A stretch of 64,000 nt of DNA from CAVUNY01 sp963768585 (GCA_963768585.1 CAVYIF010000004.1:15298-79297), one strand, 5' to 3'. Numbered from the stretch's first letter, positions 16,839-26,625 are shown. Translations and numbers: made by a program. Notes: generated by a model from the sequence alone, not told the origin.

Positions 16839-18343
16839 TCCAATTCGGGGCAAAAAAATATTCGGATTACTTTGTGCCTGTTCTCCTGATGGTTATGGTA
16901 TTTCTGCTGGCTGCCCGTACACCGCTAGACACGGATTTGTGGTGGCATTTAGCCGCAGGGCAGCAAACCTGGCAGACCGGCACCCCTATGGTGATCGACG
17001 TTTTCTCCTTTACCCGGAATGGTAGCTTGTGGATCAACCATTCCTGGCTTTCGCAGGTGATCTTGTACGGTCTGTACCAGGCGGGAGGTTGGCTGGCATT
17101 GGGCGGCTGGGTGGCTGTCTTTGCCACAATCAGCATGGGCTTCGTTTATGCCCAAATGCGCGGGCCAGCAATATTTCGGGCATTCTTGATCGTCTTCGCA
17201 ACCACGGTGGCTGCTGTAGTCTGGTCGCCGCGACCGCAGCTTGTTACCCTGGTCCTGTTTTCCCTTTTAGGCTGGATCTTATATCGTTTTAAGTGGCAGA
17301 AGAAAGACCAGCTTTGGCTTTTACCGCTGATCTTCTTATTCTGGTCCAATTTGCACGGTGGTTGGGCGTTGGGTTTTATGCTCATCGGATTAATGCTGGT
17401 AGGGGAAGTGGTCAATCATGGAATGGGAAACCAATCGCCAGAGGTGCTGACATGGCGCGCCGTTGGTCGTCTGGCAGCCTGGGCGGCCGTATCCGTTCCG
17501 GTTTTGGTGATTCATCCCAATGGGCTGGATATTTTGAAAATCCCATTCCAGACGGTGGGCGTTCAGGTATTACAGCAATTGATCCAGGAATGGTCATCAC
17601 CTGACTTTCACGAATTGTTTCAGCAGCCTTATTTATGGATGCTGCTGGCCCTTCTGGTATGTTTTGGTTTGAGCGGGCGCAGGGTGGATGCATCAGATTT
17701 ACTGGCAGTGGTCTGGTTTGGCGCACTTGGAATGATCGCCCGGCGCAATTTTGGCCCCTTCGCGTTGGTGGCAGCACCGGTTCTATCTCGCTATCTTTGG
17801 GCGGGATACCGGTCCTGGAAGGATCCGGCCTGGGCCGAGCCCGGGGGATGGGGGCCTGGGCCCGAAAGACCGATCGTTCACCGTCACCGGCCGCGCTGGC
17901 AAAAAGTAATAAATCTGGTACTGGTTGGGATTTTTGGTCTGACCGCCATGCTAAAACTATGGATCGTTACTTATCCAGATTTGGTTAACGCTAACTCCGC
18001 CCTCACGAACCCGGTAGGAGCGGTGGATTATCTGGTTCACCAGGACGCCGAAGGGCGGGTTTTTAACGAATATAATTGGGGGGGGTACATTGTATGGTCC
18101 GATCCGCGATTAAAGGTATTTGTCGATGGCCGGACTGATTTATACGGCGATACAATTATCGGCGAATGGATGCAAATCATGCAGGCCGAGGATGATTGGG
18201 CATCCCGATTAGATGGATGGAAGGTCGATTGGATTTTGGTTGATTTAAATCGACCTTTGGTGGGAGCGCTTCCCACATCCCAGTGGGAAAAAGTTTATAC
18301 TGACGACCATTCGGTACTGTTTCACCGTTTTCCTTCACCCTGA
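16835..18343 (+). CDS. GT-C-like membrane protein 3, unknown function
   Basis: The 502-residue multi-spanning protein has the first extracytoplasmic loop TPLDTDLWWHLAAG and WINHSWLSQ, a signature seen in uncharacterised bacterial GT-C-like proteins. The C-terminal soluble part contains VFNEYNWGGYIVWSDPRLKVFVDGRTDLYGD, commonly found at the end of this group. It starts inside the end of the preceding gene (ATG at 16835, four-base overlap). Enzymatic activity is inferred from topology and acidic motif only. Confidence 0.75.
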   Translation: MIQFGAKKYSDYFVPVLLMVMVFLLAARTPLDTDLWWHLAAGQQTWQTGTPMVIDVFSFTRNGSLWINHSWLSQVILYGLYQAGGWLALGGWVAVFATISMGFVYAQMRGPAIFRAFLIVFATTVAAVVWSPRPQLVTLVLFSLLGWILYRFKWQKKDQLWLLPLIFLFWSNLHGGWALGFMLIGLMLVGEVVNHGMGNQSPEVLTWRAVGRLAAWAAVSVPVLVIHPNGLDILKIPFQTVGVQVLQQLIQEWSSPDFHELFQQPYLWMLLALLVCFGLSGRRVDASDLLAVVWFGALGMIARRNFGPFALVAAPVLSRYLWAGYRSWKDPAWAEPGGWGPGPERPIVHRHRPRWQKVINLVLVGIFGLTAMLKLWIVTYPDLVNANSALTNPVGAVDYLVHQDAEGRVFNEYNWGGYIVWSDPRLKVFVDGRTDLYGDTIIGEWMQIMQAEDDWASRLDGWKVDWILVDLNRPLVGALPTSQWEKVYTDDHSVLFHRFPSP

Positions 18344-18388
18344 GGTAGGAACCGGATGCTTTATAATTAATCCAAAGGAGATTTCCGC

Positions 18389-19654
18389 TTGAGAAATCGT
18401 GGCAGCACTGGTTGGTTGATTGGCGTTGGAGTCGTCGTTTTTCTAGGGATCCTGGTGCTTTTAACCTGGGGCAATTATCGCTATACCACCCAGAACCCGG
18501 GAGGAAATGACTTTTTAGTGCATTGGGTGGGCACCAGAAGCTTTCTAATTGATGGGATAAGCCCCTATAGTGATGAAACCGCACTGCGCATCCAGAACCT
18601 CGCCTACGGCCGTCCTGCGCAAGCCGGTGAACACGAACTGCGGGTTGCCTATCCTTTATATTCAATCATTCTTTTCTTTCCATTTTCATTGTTTGGAGAT
18701 TATAGTTTTGCCAGGGCGTTATGGATGACACTGCTTGAAGTGTCTATTTTTTCCCTGGCGTTATTTTCCATGCGGATTACGCAATGGCGCCCCAACCTGT
18801 TTTTAATGGCGCTTTACTTTCTTTTTTCGTTCTTCTGGTATCAGGCAGTGCGCGCATTAATCAATGGGAATGCGGTGATCATTGTTGCCTTGTTGATCGC
18901 AGGGGCCTTATGGGCGATAAAAGCGCATGCGGATGAATTGGCCGGTGTTTTATTAGCTTTTGCCACAATCAAACCTCAGGTGGTTTTACTGCTCCTGATC
19001 TTTATCGTATTTTATGCCGCTGTTAACCGGCGCTGGCGGTTAATTGCCTGGTTAGTGGGCACGGTAATTATCTTAAGTGCCGCTGCTGCGTTTTTATTGC
19101 CAGATTGGATTCTGCAAAATATTCAAGAAGTTTTACGTTATCCGGGTTACAACCCACCAGGAACCCCGGGCTCTGCTCTGGCGGTCTGGCTGCCTGCGTT
19201 TGGAGAACGATTGGGGTATGTCTTCACTGTAGGTGTAGCAATCGTTCTTTTGGTAGAGTGGATTTCAGCTCGTCACGCAGACTATCGCGGTTTTCTCTGG
19301 ACGGCCTGTCTTACCCTCGTGCTGAGTGCCTGGAGCGGTATTCAGACAGACCCTGGAAATTTCATCGTCATGTTTCCAGCTTTAGCCATGGTTTTTGCGT
19401 CATTGGACGACCGCTGGCGAAGATCGGGCTGGTTTGTTTCCCTGGTATTAATGGTGATTATTGGGGTTGGGCTGTGGTGGCTCTTTGTTACGACGTTGAC
19501 CACCGTCAATAACCAACCTCAACAGAGTCCGATCATGTTTTTCCCCCTCCCGGCAGTTTTGGCGGTTATGCTGTTCTGGGTACGGTGGTGGGCCTTCCAT
19601 CCACCAAATATGTGGTTCAATATGCTTTATGAACGCGAAAACCCCAGGTTATGA
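18389..19654 (+). CDS. GT87-like membrane glycosyltransferase (DUF2029)
   Basis: The 421-residue protein has about ten helices. The first loop reads GGNDFLVHWVGTRSFLIDGISPY and is followed by YPLYSIILFFPFSLFGDYSFARALW, both typical of the DUF2029/GT87 family that includes mycobacterial mannosyltransferases. Later GVLLAFATIKPQ matches the family motif around a conserved K-P. The start is a TTG at 18389; AAAGGAG at 18374-18380, eight bases away, decides it. The gene ends in a four-base overlap with the next. Sugar and acceptor are unknown. Confidence 0.82.
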   Translation: MRNRGSTGWLIGVGVVVFLGILVLLTWGNYRYTTQNPGGNDFLVHWVGTRSFLIDGISPYSDETALRIQNLAYGRPAQAGEHELRVAYPLYSIILFFPFSLFGDYSFARALWMTLLEVSIFSLALFSMRITQWRPNLFLMALYFLFSFFWYQAVRALINGNAVIIVALLIAGALWAIKAHADELAGVLLAFATIKPQVVLLLLIFIVFYAAVNRRWRLIAWLVGTVIILSAAAAFLLPDWILQNIQEVLRYPGYNPPGTPGSALAVWLPAFGERLGYVFTVGVAIVLLVEWISARHADYRGFLWTACLTLVLSAWSGIQTDPGNFIVMFPALAMVFASLDDRWRRSGWFVSLVLMVIIGVGLWWLFVTTLTTVNNQPQQSPIMFFPLPAVLAVMLFWVRWWAFHPPNMWFNMLYERENPRL

Positions 19655-21129
19655 CCTTGAAAGCACGATGGGGATTGGTCGTTATTCTGGCAATTGGCCT
19701 CGCACTGCGCTGTATTGAACTTCAGACACGCAGTATTGCCTATGACGATGCTTTCAGCTATTTTCTAGCCCAACAAAATTTTTCAAAAATCGTGCATGGA
19801 ACCGCGGCCGATACCATGCCGCCTTTATATTATTTTCTGCTGCATGCATGGATTGAAATTGGTGGAAGTCAATTATGGTGGCTGCGCCTGCTGAGTGTGG
19901 GATTGAACCTGGGAGCTGTGGGTATCCTATTCCTGCTGGTCAGGCATCTTGCAGGAGAGACAGCCGGGTTGTGGGCCGCCTTCCTGGGTGCGATTTCGCC
20001 TTTACAGATTTACCATGCTCAAGATTTGCGGATGTATGCTTTGCTGGCGTTTTGCCAGCTGCTCTATTGCCTATTTTTTGTGCGCATTTATTTGGCGAAA
20101 CGATCTAAATTCCCCTGGCTGGATTGGATCGGGTTGGTCCTGGCGGGTGCCGGGGCCATGTACTCGCACAACCTGGCAATTTTTGTTCTGGTTGTTCCAA
20201 ACGTATATTTGCTGATCAAACGTGAATGGCACACACTTTACCGCCTCATAGTCGCACAGATAACAATCGGTTTGCTGGCTTTACCCTGGCTGGCGATGGT
20301 TCCAGGACAGATTGAAAAGATTCAACGTGCTTTCTGGACACCTCGTCCTGGTTTTGTTGAAATCATCCAATCCATCATTTTGACCACAACCCAACTGCCT
20401 CTTCCCGGTATATGGTTGTCGGTCGGTCTTACCGCCAGCCTGATCGTGCTGATTGTCATCGCCTGGGAGACGATCCGTTTGTGGCGAAAAGGCAATCTGC
20501 CTGGATTTTTGGTTTCATTGGCGTTTGTCCCACCGTTTTTTTTATTTGTTGTTTCCTACGTCATGCGACCAGTTTTTGTGACTCGCGGTTTTCTCGCTGC
20601 CGTTACGGGGTTTCTTGGGCTGGCGGGAGTGGTCATCGCCCGCAGATGGCCGCGGGTGCCGGCATGGTTGGTGTTGGCAGGGTTCATCTCAGGCGCCGCG
20701 ATCGGCCTGCCGTTTCATTATTCGTTTGAAGAATTTCCTCGTTCACCTTACCAGGCAGCGATGGCTGATTTAAGTGCTAAAGTGAAGACAGGCGACCGGA
20801 TTATCCACGACAATAAACTGAGTTATTTCCCCAGCCATTATTATGCGCCGGATCTGCCGCAAAGTTTTTTGATGGACGAACCGGAGAGTCCCAATGATAC
20901 CCTGGCGCTGGCTTCACAACAAGCGATGGGACTGTTTCCACAAAAAAATCTGGAAGTGGCCGTCAGCGGATCGAATCACATTTTTTTTATTGTCTTTGAT
21001 ATTACCCTGCAAGAATATTTACAAAGCGGTAGTTCCGATCATCCCCAGCTTGCCTGGCTAAAAACGCATTTCCATTTGATTGGAAATACCCATTTTAACG
21101 ACTTGCTTGTCTACGAATTTTCTCGTTAG
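19651..21129 (+). CDS. PMT/GT39-type membrane glycosyltransferase
   Basis: The 492-residue protein shows the clearest GT-C signature of the array. Loop 1 is IAYDDAFSYFLAQQ with an Asp pair, then DTMPPLYYFLLHAW, and a second catalytic-type loop SPLQIYHAQDLRMYALLAF. Twelve or so helices and a soluble C-terminal tail follow. This arrangement matches the PMT_2 family that transfers sugars from polyprenyl phosphate to lipids or proteins. It is coupled to its upstream neighbour by a four-base overlap and abuts the next gene. Confidence 0.87.
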   Translation: MTLKARWGLVVILAIGLALRCIELQTRSIAYDDAFSYFLAQQNFSKIVHGTAADTMPPLYYFLLHAWIEIGGSQLWWLRLLSVGLNLGAVGILFLLVRHLAGETAGLWAAFLGAISPLQIYHAQDLRMYALLAFCQLLYCLFFVRIYLAKRSKFPWLDWIGLVLAGAGAMYSHNLAIFVLVVPNVYLLIKREWHTLYRLIVAQITIGLLALPWLAMVPGQIEKIQRAFWTPRPGFVEIIQSIILTTTQLPLPGIWLSVGLTASLIVLIVIAWETIRLWRKGNLPGFLVSLAFVPPFFLFVVSYVMRPVFVTRGFLAAVTGFLGLAGVVIARRWPRVPAWLVLAGFISGAAIGLPFHYSFEEFPRSPYQAAMADLSAKVKTGDRIIHDNKLSYFPSHYYAPDLPQSFLMDEPESPNDTLALASQQAMGLFPQKNLEVAVSGSNHIFFIVFDITLQEYLQSGSSDHPQLAWLKTHFHLIGNTHFNDLLVYEFSR

Positions 21130-22710
21130 GTGCAAATGAAGATCTGGGAATACATTGTTCTGTTTGGGCTTGGACTGGGGTTGACGCTGGCGATTGCCAG
21201 TGTCATTCGAGTTCCTGGCTATATGGATGCAGAATATTATTATGCCGGAGGGATCGAATTAGCTTCAGGAAAAGGTTTTTATGAACCTTTCCTGTGGAAC
21301 TATCTCGATGACCCAACCGGCTTACCCCATCCGGCGGCAACGTATTGGATGCCGCTGGCTTCTCTGGTTTCCGCATTGGGGATCATGTTATCCGGAAAGA
21401 TCGATTATTTTTCTGCCAGGATATTCTATTTCTTGTTGGCCGGCCTGGTGCCGCCATTTACGGCCTGGATGGCATTTAAAATTACCAGAAGGAAAGTGAC
21501 GGCCTGGTCAGCAGGTGGCCTGGCGTTGTTCTCGGGCTTTTACGCGGTATATCTTGGACTTACAGAAACCTTCGCGATCTATATGCTTCTGGGAAGTGCC
21601 TTTATGGTCATTTTGGTCAGCGGCCAAAAATACCTGCCGAAGGCGCTGCTTTTAGGACTACTGGCAGGTTTTCTGCATCTGGCACGTGCAGACGGTCTGC
21701 TGTGGTTGGCGGTAGGTGGGTTTTACCTGCTTTTTGAAAGCCGCTTTCAGCACTTGCCGATCAATTTCAAAGGCGTGGCCGCCAGCCTGGGTGTATTCGC
21801 GGCGGCGTACCTGGGTGTAATGGGCTTCTGGTATATTCGCAACTATCAATTGTTTGGCGGGCCTTTTCCGCCGGGCACGAACCGCGCAATGTGGTTGGTA
21901 AATTATGACCAATTATATAATTTTCCAGCTTCGACTTTAACGTTTCAGAACTGGCTGGCTGCGGGGATTCCAACATTATTAAAAATTCGCTGGGATGCTT
22001 TGCTTGAAAACTTACAAACTTTGCTCGCAGTACAGGGAAGCGTGTTTTTACTGCCCTTGATCCTGGTCGGAGGGTGGCGTTTGAAACACAATCCTTTGAT
22101 TAGGGTTGGCTTGTTTGCCTGGATAATTACCTTCCTGGCGATGACCCTCATTTTCCCGCTCGCTGGATCGCGGGGCGGTTTCTTGCATTCGGGCGCGGCT
22201 TTTCAACCCTTGTTTTGGACGACTGCTGCGGAAGGATTGGCAGGTTTTGTCTCGCTTGGTGTGAAATGGCGACATTGGAAATTCCGGCGGGCTTTGATTG
22301 GATTTGGCATCCTGTGTGTGTTTGCTGCGGGTATTGTAACAATGGGGTTGACGGTGGTGCGCATCGCTCCAGGCGATAATGCGGGTGATGGCTGGACCTC
22401 TGGCACAGATGCATACGCGGCAATAGACACTGCTTTTAACCGTCAAACCGTAGCTCAAGAGGATGTTGTGATGGTTAATAATCCGCCGGGATTTTTCGTA
22501 ACGACCGGTCGCCCGGCGATTGTCATACCCAATGGCGATGTTGATACGGTTCTGGCAGCCGCGAAAAAATATCATGCCCGATATCTGGTTCTGGAAAATA
22601 ATACGGTTAAAGGTCTGCTTTCTTTGTATCAATCACCGATTGATCTGCCTGGGTTAAAGTACGTGGAGACCGTGGGCCAGGCGCGTATTTTCGAGATTAA
22701 AAACCCATGA
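21130..22710 (+). CDS. GT-C-like membrane protein 6, unknown function
   Basis: The 526-residue multi-spanning protein has the first loop PGYMDAEYYYAGGIELASGKGFYEPF, with an Asp/Glu pair, then LPHPAATYWMPLASL. About eleven helices precede a soluble C-terminal region (about 430-526). A GTG at 21130 directly follows the upstream stop, and an ATG at 21136 is equally possible. Its end overlaps the next start by four bases. A role in extracytoplasmic glycan transfer is inferred from topology and neighbours. Confidence 0.75.
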   Translation: MQMKIWEYIVLFGLGLGLTLAIASVIRVPGYMDAEYYYAGGIELASGKGFYEPFLWNYLDDPTGLPHPAATYWMPLASLVSALGIMLSGKIDYFSARIFYFLLAGLVPPFTAWMAFKITRRKVTAWSAGGLALFSGFYAVYLGLTETFAIYMLLGSAFMVILVSGQKYLPKALLLGLLAGFLHLARADGLLWLAVGGFYLLFESRFQHLPINFKGVAASLGVFAAAYLGVMGFWYIRNYQLFGGPFPPGTNRAMWLVNYDQLYNFPASTLTFQNWLAAGIPTLLKIRWDALLENLQTLLAVQGSVFLLPLILVGGWRLKHNPLIRVGLFAWIITFLAMTLIFPLAGSRGGFLHSGAAFQPLFWTTAAEGLAGFVSLGVKWRHWKFRRALIGFGILCVFAAGIVTMGLTVVRIAPGDNAGDGWTSGTDAYAAIDTAFNRQTVAQEDVVMVNNPPGFFVTTGRPAIVIPNGDVDTVLAAAKKYHARYLVLENNTVKGLLSLYQSPIDLPGLKYVETVGQARIFEIKNP

Positions 22711-24197
22711 ACAGGATGCGCGTTTACCGGAGCTGGCTAATACTTGCGGGAGCGGCAGGATTTTCCATGGCGATTTATTTGTTGGTCAGCCAGGCAACGT
22801 ATAAATTGGGTTTTCCATTGGATGATGCCTGGATCCACCAAACTTACGCCCGAAATTTGGCTAACCTGGGAGAATGGGCATTTCTTCCAGGAAAAGTGTC
22901 TGCCGGCTCCACCTCGCCTTTATGGTCGCTGATCGTTTCAATTGGGTATTTCTTGCACTTGAATCCACTGTTGTGGACATACTTTGCGGGTTGGGCTGCT
23001 CTGGTGGGGGTGGCCTATAGCGGAGATCGTTTAGGTCGGTCTTTGCTGCGCAATCATGCTTATCGTTTTCCCTGGATTGGATTGTTCCTCGCAATAGAAT
23101 GGCATTTGGTGTGGGCTGCTGGCTCGGGCATGGAAACTGGTTTGCACGCATTATTAATTCTGATAGTTCTTTGGATGCTGGCTGAGAAAAGAATACGGCC
23201 TCTGGCGATTGGTCTGGTCTGCGGACTCACAGTTTGGGTGAGACCGGATGGATTAACGTTGATCGGACCGGCATTGATGGTCCTGGTTTTATCGGAACAG
23301 ACCTGGCAGCAGATTATCCGTAAGGTGGCATGGCTCGTTATCGGCGTTCTTATCTGCCTGATACCCTATCTGGTCTTTAACTTCGCGACAGGGGGCAATT
23401 GGTGGCCGAATACTTTCTTCGCCAAACAGGCTGAATACGCGATCTTGCTCCAGGAACCTTTCTTGACGAGAATGGGGCAGTTGTTGAGCCAGCCGATGAT
23501 TGGGGCGGGATTCCTAATTGCACCAGGTTTCGTATACCTGGTGTGGGATAGCTGGCAAATGCGCCGGTGGGTGGCTATCGCCGCGGCTATTTGGTGGTTA
23601 GGTTTTACGTTTATTTATGCAGTTTCGCTACCGGTAACCTATCAGCATGCCAGATACTTGATCCCTGCCATGCCGGTGTTTTATGTCCTGGGCGGGGCCG
23701 GATCCTATAAGCTGGTCAATAAAATGTCTTCAAGTGTGCGATCCCGGCTGCTTCGTTTTGCATGGATAAGCACAATCATCCTGGTACTGGTGGCATTTTG
23801 GGTGCAGGGGGCGCTGGCGTATGGTGAGGATGTAGCGATCATAGAAAGCGAAATGGTGACAGTAGGGCATTGGATCGCTGATCATACACCACCCGATTCT
23901 TTAATTGCTGCTCACGATATCGGAGCGATCGGTTATTATGGAAATCGATCAATGCTGGATTTGGCTGGCCTGATCTCGCCGGAAGTAATCCCATTTATCC
24001 GCAACGAAAGTCATCTGGCGACGTATCTTGACCGGCAAGGAGCAGATTATCTGGTTACTTTTCCTGAATGGTATCCGCAATTATCAAGCCTGGCCCAACC
24101 TGTATTCCAAACTCAGGCGAAATTTTCAATTAATGCCGGGGGTGAAAATATGGTTGTTTATAAGTGGCGTGATTTCCCATTATTAAAAGAAAGGTAA
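22707..24197 (+). CDS. GT-C-like membrane protein 7, unknown function
   Basis: The 496-residue protein has the first loop FPLDDAWIHQTYARNLA with an Asp pair, then SAGSTSPLWSLIV and GMETGLHALLI, motifs recurring in uncharacterised GT-C proteins. About ten helices precede a soluble C-terminal part containing AAHDIGAIGYYGNRSMLDLAGLISPE. It is the last gene of the six-gene rightward operon and starts in a four-base overlap. Substrate unknown. Confidence 0.75.
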   Translation: MNRMRVYRSWLILAGAAGFSMAIYLLVSQATYKLGFPLDDAWIHQTYARNLANLGEWAFLPGKVSAGSTSPLWSLIVSIGYFLHLNPLLWTYFAGWAALVGVAYSGDRLGRSLLRNHAYRFPWIGLFLAIEWHLVWAAGSGMETGLHALLILIVLWMLAEKRIRPLAIGLVCGLTVWVRPDGLTLIGPALMVLVLSEQTWQQIIRKVAWLVIGVLICLIPYLVFNFATGGNWWPNTFFAKQAEYAILLQEPFLTRMGQLLSQPMIGAGFLIAPGFVYLVWDSWQMRRWVAIAAAIWWLGFTFIYAVSLPVTYQHARYLIPAMPVFYVLGGAGSYKLVNKMSSSVRSRLLRFAWISTIILVLVAFWVQGALAYGEDVAIIESEMVTVGHWIADHTPPDSLIAAHDIGAIGYYGNRSMLDLAGLISPEVIPFIRNESHLATYLDRQGADYLVTFPEWYPQLSSLAQPVFQTQAKFSINAGGENMVVYKWRDFPLLKER

Positions 24198-24225
24198 TTT
24201 TTTAATACCGATGATAATCAGTCTA

Positions 24226-24234
24226 TGCTATACT
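24226..24234 (+). promoter_or_regulatory. Putative extended -10 promoter for the DegS-like kinase
   Basis: TGCTATACT supplies an extended -10 without a clear -35. It lies about 60 bases before the ATG at 24294. The same TGCTATA core appears before two other genes in this window. Confidence 0.4.
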
Positions 24235-24293
24235 TGACGATTGATAGCTAAACTGGCTGCCATTTTTATTTTGATAGGAGCCTAAACAAACCC

Positions 24294-25358
24294 ATGTTAA
24301 ATCCTGCATCGAGTGAGACCACAGAAGATTATCCGGTCCAAATTCAATCTGAATTAGATCAATCGCGAAAAGCGCTTAAAGAAGTCAGCATGATGCTGGA
24401 ACAGAGTCAGACAGAAATGTCAAAATTGACCCAGCGCAGCAGTGCGATCAATGGACATTTGCAGCAAGTCCAGTCCCAATTTGATTCGATGCCACGGGCG
24501 GATATTCGCACCGCGTATAATGCTGCTTTGGATGCCCAACAACGCTTGTTGGTGATGCGTGGGCAGTTGGAAAAGCTGCAGAGCGATGAGTCCCATTTGA
24601 AGAAATATGTTCAAATTTTAGAAACGACTTACGAATCAATCAGCGATGGGAAACTGCTTCCTACCAACAAAGTGAAGAGTTCTGGGTCACATACCCTGGA
24701 AATGGTGATCAAAGCCCAAGAAGCAGAACGCCAACGTCTATCTCGTTTAATGCACGATGGCCCCGCACAAGCCCTTTCAAATTTTATTGTGCAAACTGAG
24801 ATTGCTACCCGCCTGTTTGAACTGGATCCCGTACGAGCCAAAGAAGAGTTAAACAACCTGAAAAGTTCGGCTATGACGACTTTCCAGAAAGTGCGCGGTT
24901 TTATTTTCGAACTCAGACCGATGATGTTGGATGATCTGGGTCTTTACCCGACCATCCGGCGTTATGTGGATACTTACAAAGAACAGACTGGTCATGAGGT
25001 GACCCTAAATTTAAAGGGTACAGAGCGGCGATTTGAGCCTTACCTGGAAGTGATGATTTTTAGGGCTCTTCAAGAATTATTGTCAAACGCATCTCGTCAC
25101 AATGAAGACTTTGTTGGAAAATTGCATATCACCGTCAACATTTCACCGGACGATGCAGTGGTGAAAGTTAGTGTAAGTGATAACGGCAAGGGTTTCGATC
25201 CTACGACGATTGAAGATAATTCAGGGTTAGGGTTAAAAGTCATTCGGGAAAGGTCCGAGATTTTAGGTGGTTTCATGGAAATTGATTCCGCCGTGGGTCA
25301 GGGTTGTAAAGTGACCTTTCAGGTACCGAGTTTGGATATTGAGAAAGCGATTTATTAG
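24294..25358 (+). CDS. DegS-like sensor histidine kinase (HisKA_3 type)
   Basis: The 354-residue cytosolic kinase has no membrane segment. Residues 15-115 form a long Gln/Glu/Lys-rich coiled coil as in the DegS sensor. The dimerisation/phosphoacceptor segment is AQEAERQRLSRLMHDGPAQAL with His154. The ATPase domain has the N box ELLSNASRHN, G1 DNGKGFDP and G2 SGLGLKVIRER. Such kinases phosphorylate NarL-type regulators, but none is adjacent, so it is an orphan. AGGAG lies 13 bases before the ATG. It is followed after 36 bases by the PFK gene, which may be coincidental. Confidence 0.92.
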   Translation: MLNPASSETTEDYPVQIQSELDQSRKALKEVSMMLEQSQTEMSKLTQRSSAINGHLQQVQSQFDSMPRADIRTAYNAALDAQQRLLVMRGQLEKLQSDESHLKKYVQILETTYESISDGKLLPTNKVKSSGSHTLEMVIKAQEAERQRLSRLMHDGPAQALSNFIVQTEIATRLFELDPVRAKEELNNLKSSAMTTFQKVRGFIFELRPMMLDDLGLYPTIRRYVDTYKEQTGHEVTLNLKGTERRFEPYLEVMIFRALQELLSNASRHNEDFVGKLHITVNISPDDAVVKVSVSDNGKGFDPTTIEDNSGLGLKVIRERSEILGGFMEIDSAVGQGCKVTFQVPSLDIEKAIY

Positions 25359-25394
25359 CCTTTCTTGAAAAATTTATTTTTTTGAGGTGTTTAT

Positions 25395-26564
25395 ATGACG
25401 AAGACAATTGGCATTTTGACCGGCGGGGGTGATGTTCCAGGTTTGAACCCATGCATGAAAGTAGTTGTGTTGAGTGCACTGGAACTTGGATATAAGGTCA
25501 TCGGCATCCGTAAGGGTTGGGGCGGGCTCCTTAACTATAATTTGGATGAGCCGTCAACCTTTGATTATTATATTAAACCGCTGCAAGCCAATGATGTGCG
25601 CACAATCGATCGCACGGGTGGTACTTTCCTGCATACTTCACGAACGAATCCTTCCAATGTCGCGCCAAATAAAATCCCAGATTTCTTAAAGAATTCCAAA
25701 TTCGGTAAGAAAACGGATGACAATGGGACTATGGATTACACTGATTATGTCTTGAAGGTCCTGGATCACCTGGGTATTGATACCCTGGTGCCGATTGGCG
25801 GTGACGATACGCTGAGCTATGGTGCGCGGCTGCATAAAGAAAACTTTCCAGTGGTCGCTGTGCCAAAAACCATGGACAATGACGTGTTTGGGACGGATTA
25901 CTGCATCGGTTTCTCCACCGCAGTTACGCGCTCCGTCGATTTTATTACCAATATGCGTACTTCTGTGGGCTCGCACGAACGGATCGGGATCATCGAATTA
26001 TTTGGTCGTAATTCAGGTGAAACCAGCCTGATCAGCGCTTACCTGGCTTATGTGGATCGCGCCATCATCACGGAAGTCCCCTTCGATATTGAAAAGTTAT
26101 GCAATTACCTGATGGAAGACAAGCGCAACAATCCATCAAACTATGCCATGATGACCATCTCAGAAGGAGCCATCATCGAGGGTATGGATGTGATCGAGAC
26201 CGGCGAAGCAGATTCATATGGCCATCGCAAGTTGGGCGGTGTTGGCGAGATCGTAGCCTCTGAAGTGAAGCGGCGCACGAATCAAGATATCATGTACCAG
26301 CAATTAGGTTACTTGATGCGGTCAGGCGCTCCCGATTCGTTAGACCGAATGGTCGCGATGTCATTTGGACACCTGGCAATTCAGTTGATTCGCCGCGGGG
26401 AAGTTGGAAAGATGGTCGCCCTACATGGTGGAAAATACGCAACTGTGCCCATTGACATGATCATGGCTGGGAAGAAGCGAGTCGATGTGCCGAGCTTCTA
26501 TGATGTTGTCCAATATAAACCAAGCATACGAGATTTCATGGGCGTTCCCATGTTCTTGAGCTGA
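25395..26564 (+). CDS. 6-phosphofructokinase, predicted pyrophosphate-dependent
   Basis: The 389-residue protein contains TGGGDVPGLNP at the phosphate-donor site, GGDDT (135-139) and PKTMDND with catalytic Asp161. Asp138 and Lys158 occupy the positions (104 and 124 in E. coli numbering) that distinguish PPi-dependent enzymes from ATP-dependent ones, which have Gly at 104. It probably uses PPi to phosphorylate fructose 6-phosphate reversibly. GAGGTG precedes the ATG. The next gene, a Nudix hydrolase, follows after a hairpin. Confidence 0.93.
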   Translation: MTKTIGILTGGGDVPGLNPCMKVVVLSALELGYKVIGIRKGWGGLLNYNLDEPSTFDYYIKPLQANDVRTIDRTGGTFLHTSRTNPSNVAPNKIPDFLKNSKFGKKTDDNGTMDYTDYVLKVLDHLGIDTLVPIGGDDTLSYGARLHKENFPVVAVPKTMDNDVFGTDYCIGFSTAVTRSVDFITNMRTSVGSHERIGIIELFGRNSGETSLISAYLAYVDRAIITEVPFDIEKLCNYLMEDKRNNPSNYAMMTISEGAIIEGMDVIETGEADSYGHRKLGGVGEIVASEVKRRTNQDIMYQQLGYLMRSGAPDSLDRMVAMSFGHLAIQLIRRGEVGKMVALHGGKYATVPIDMIMAGKKRVDVPSFYDVVQYKPSIRDFMGVPMFLS

Positions 26565-26576
26565 ATTCTTATCGAC

Positions 26577-26611
26577 AAGCACAGTGCGGCGCCTGGCGCC
26601 GCACTGTGCTT
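26577..26611 (+). other. Strong intercistronic hairpin between pfk and the Nudix gene
   Basis: A perfect 16-base-pair GC-rich stem (26577-26592 and 26596-26611) with the three-base loop CTG is followed by TTTAAGGAG rather than a T tract. It may pause or partly terminate transcription, or stabilise the pfk message. It abuts the ribosome site of the Nudix gene. Confidence 0.65.
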
Positions 26612-26625
26612 TAAGGAGACAGAAC

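Noticed and set aside
22048..22632. 194-codon minus-strand frame
   Set aside because: It is antisense to a GT-C gene of the rightward operon and has Arg/Gln/Pro-rich shadow composition.
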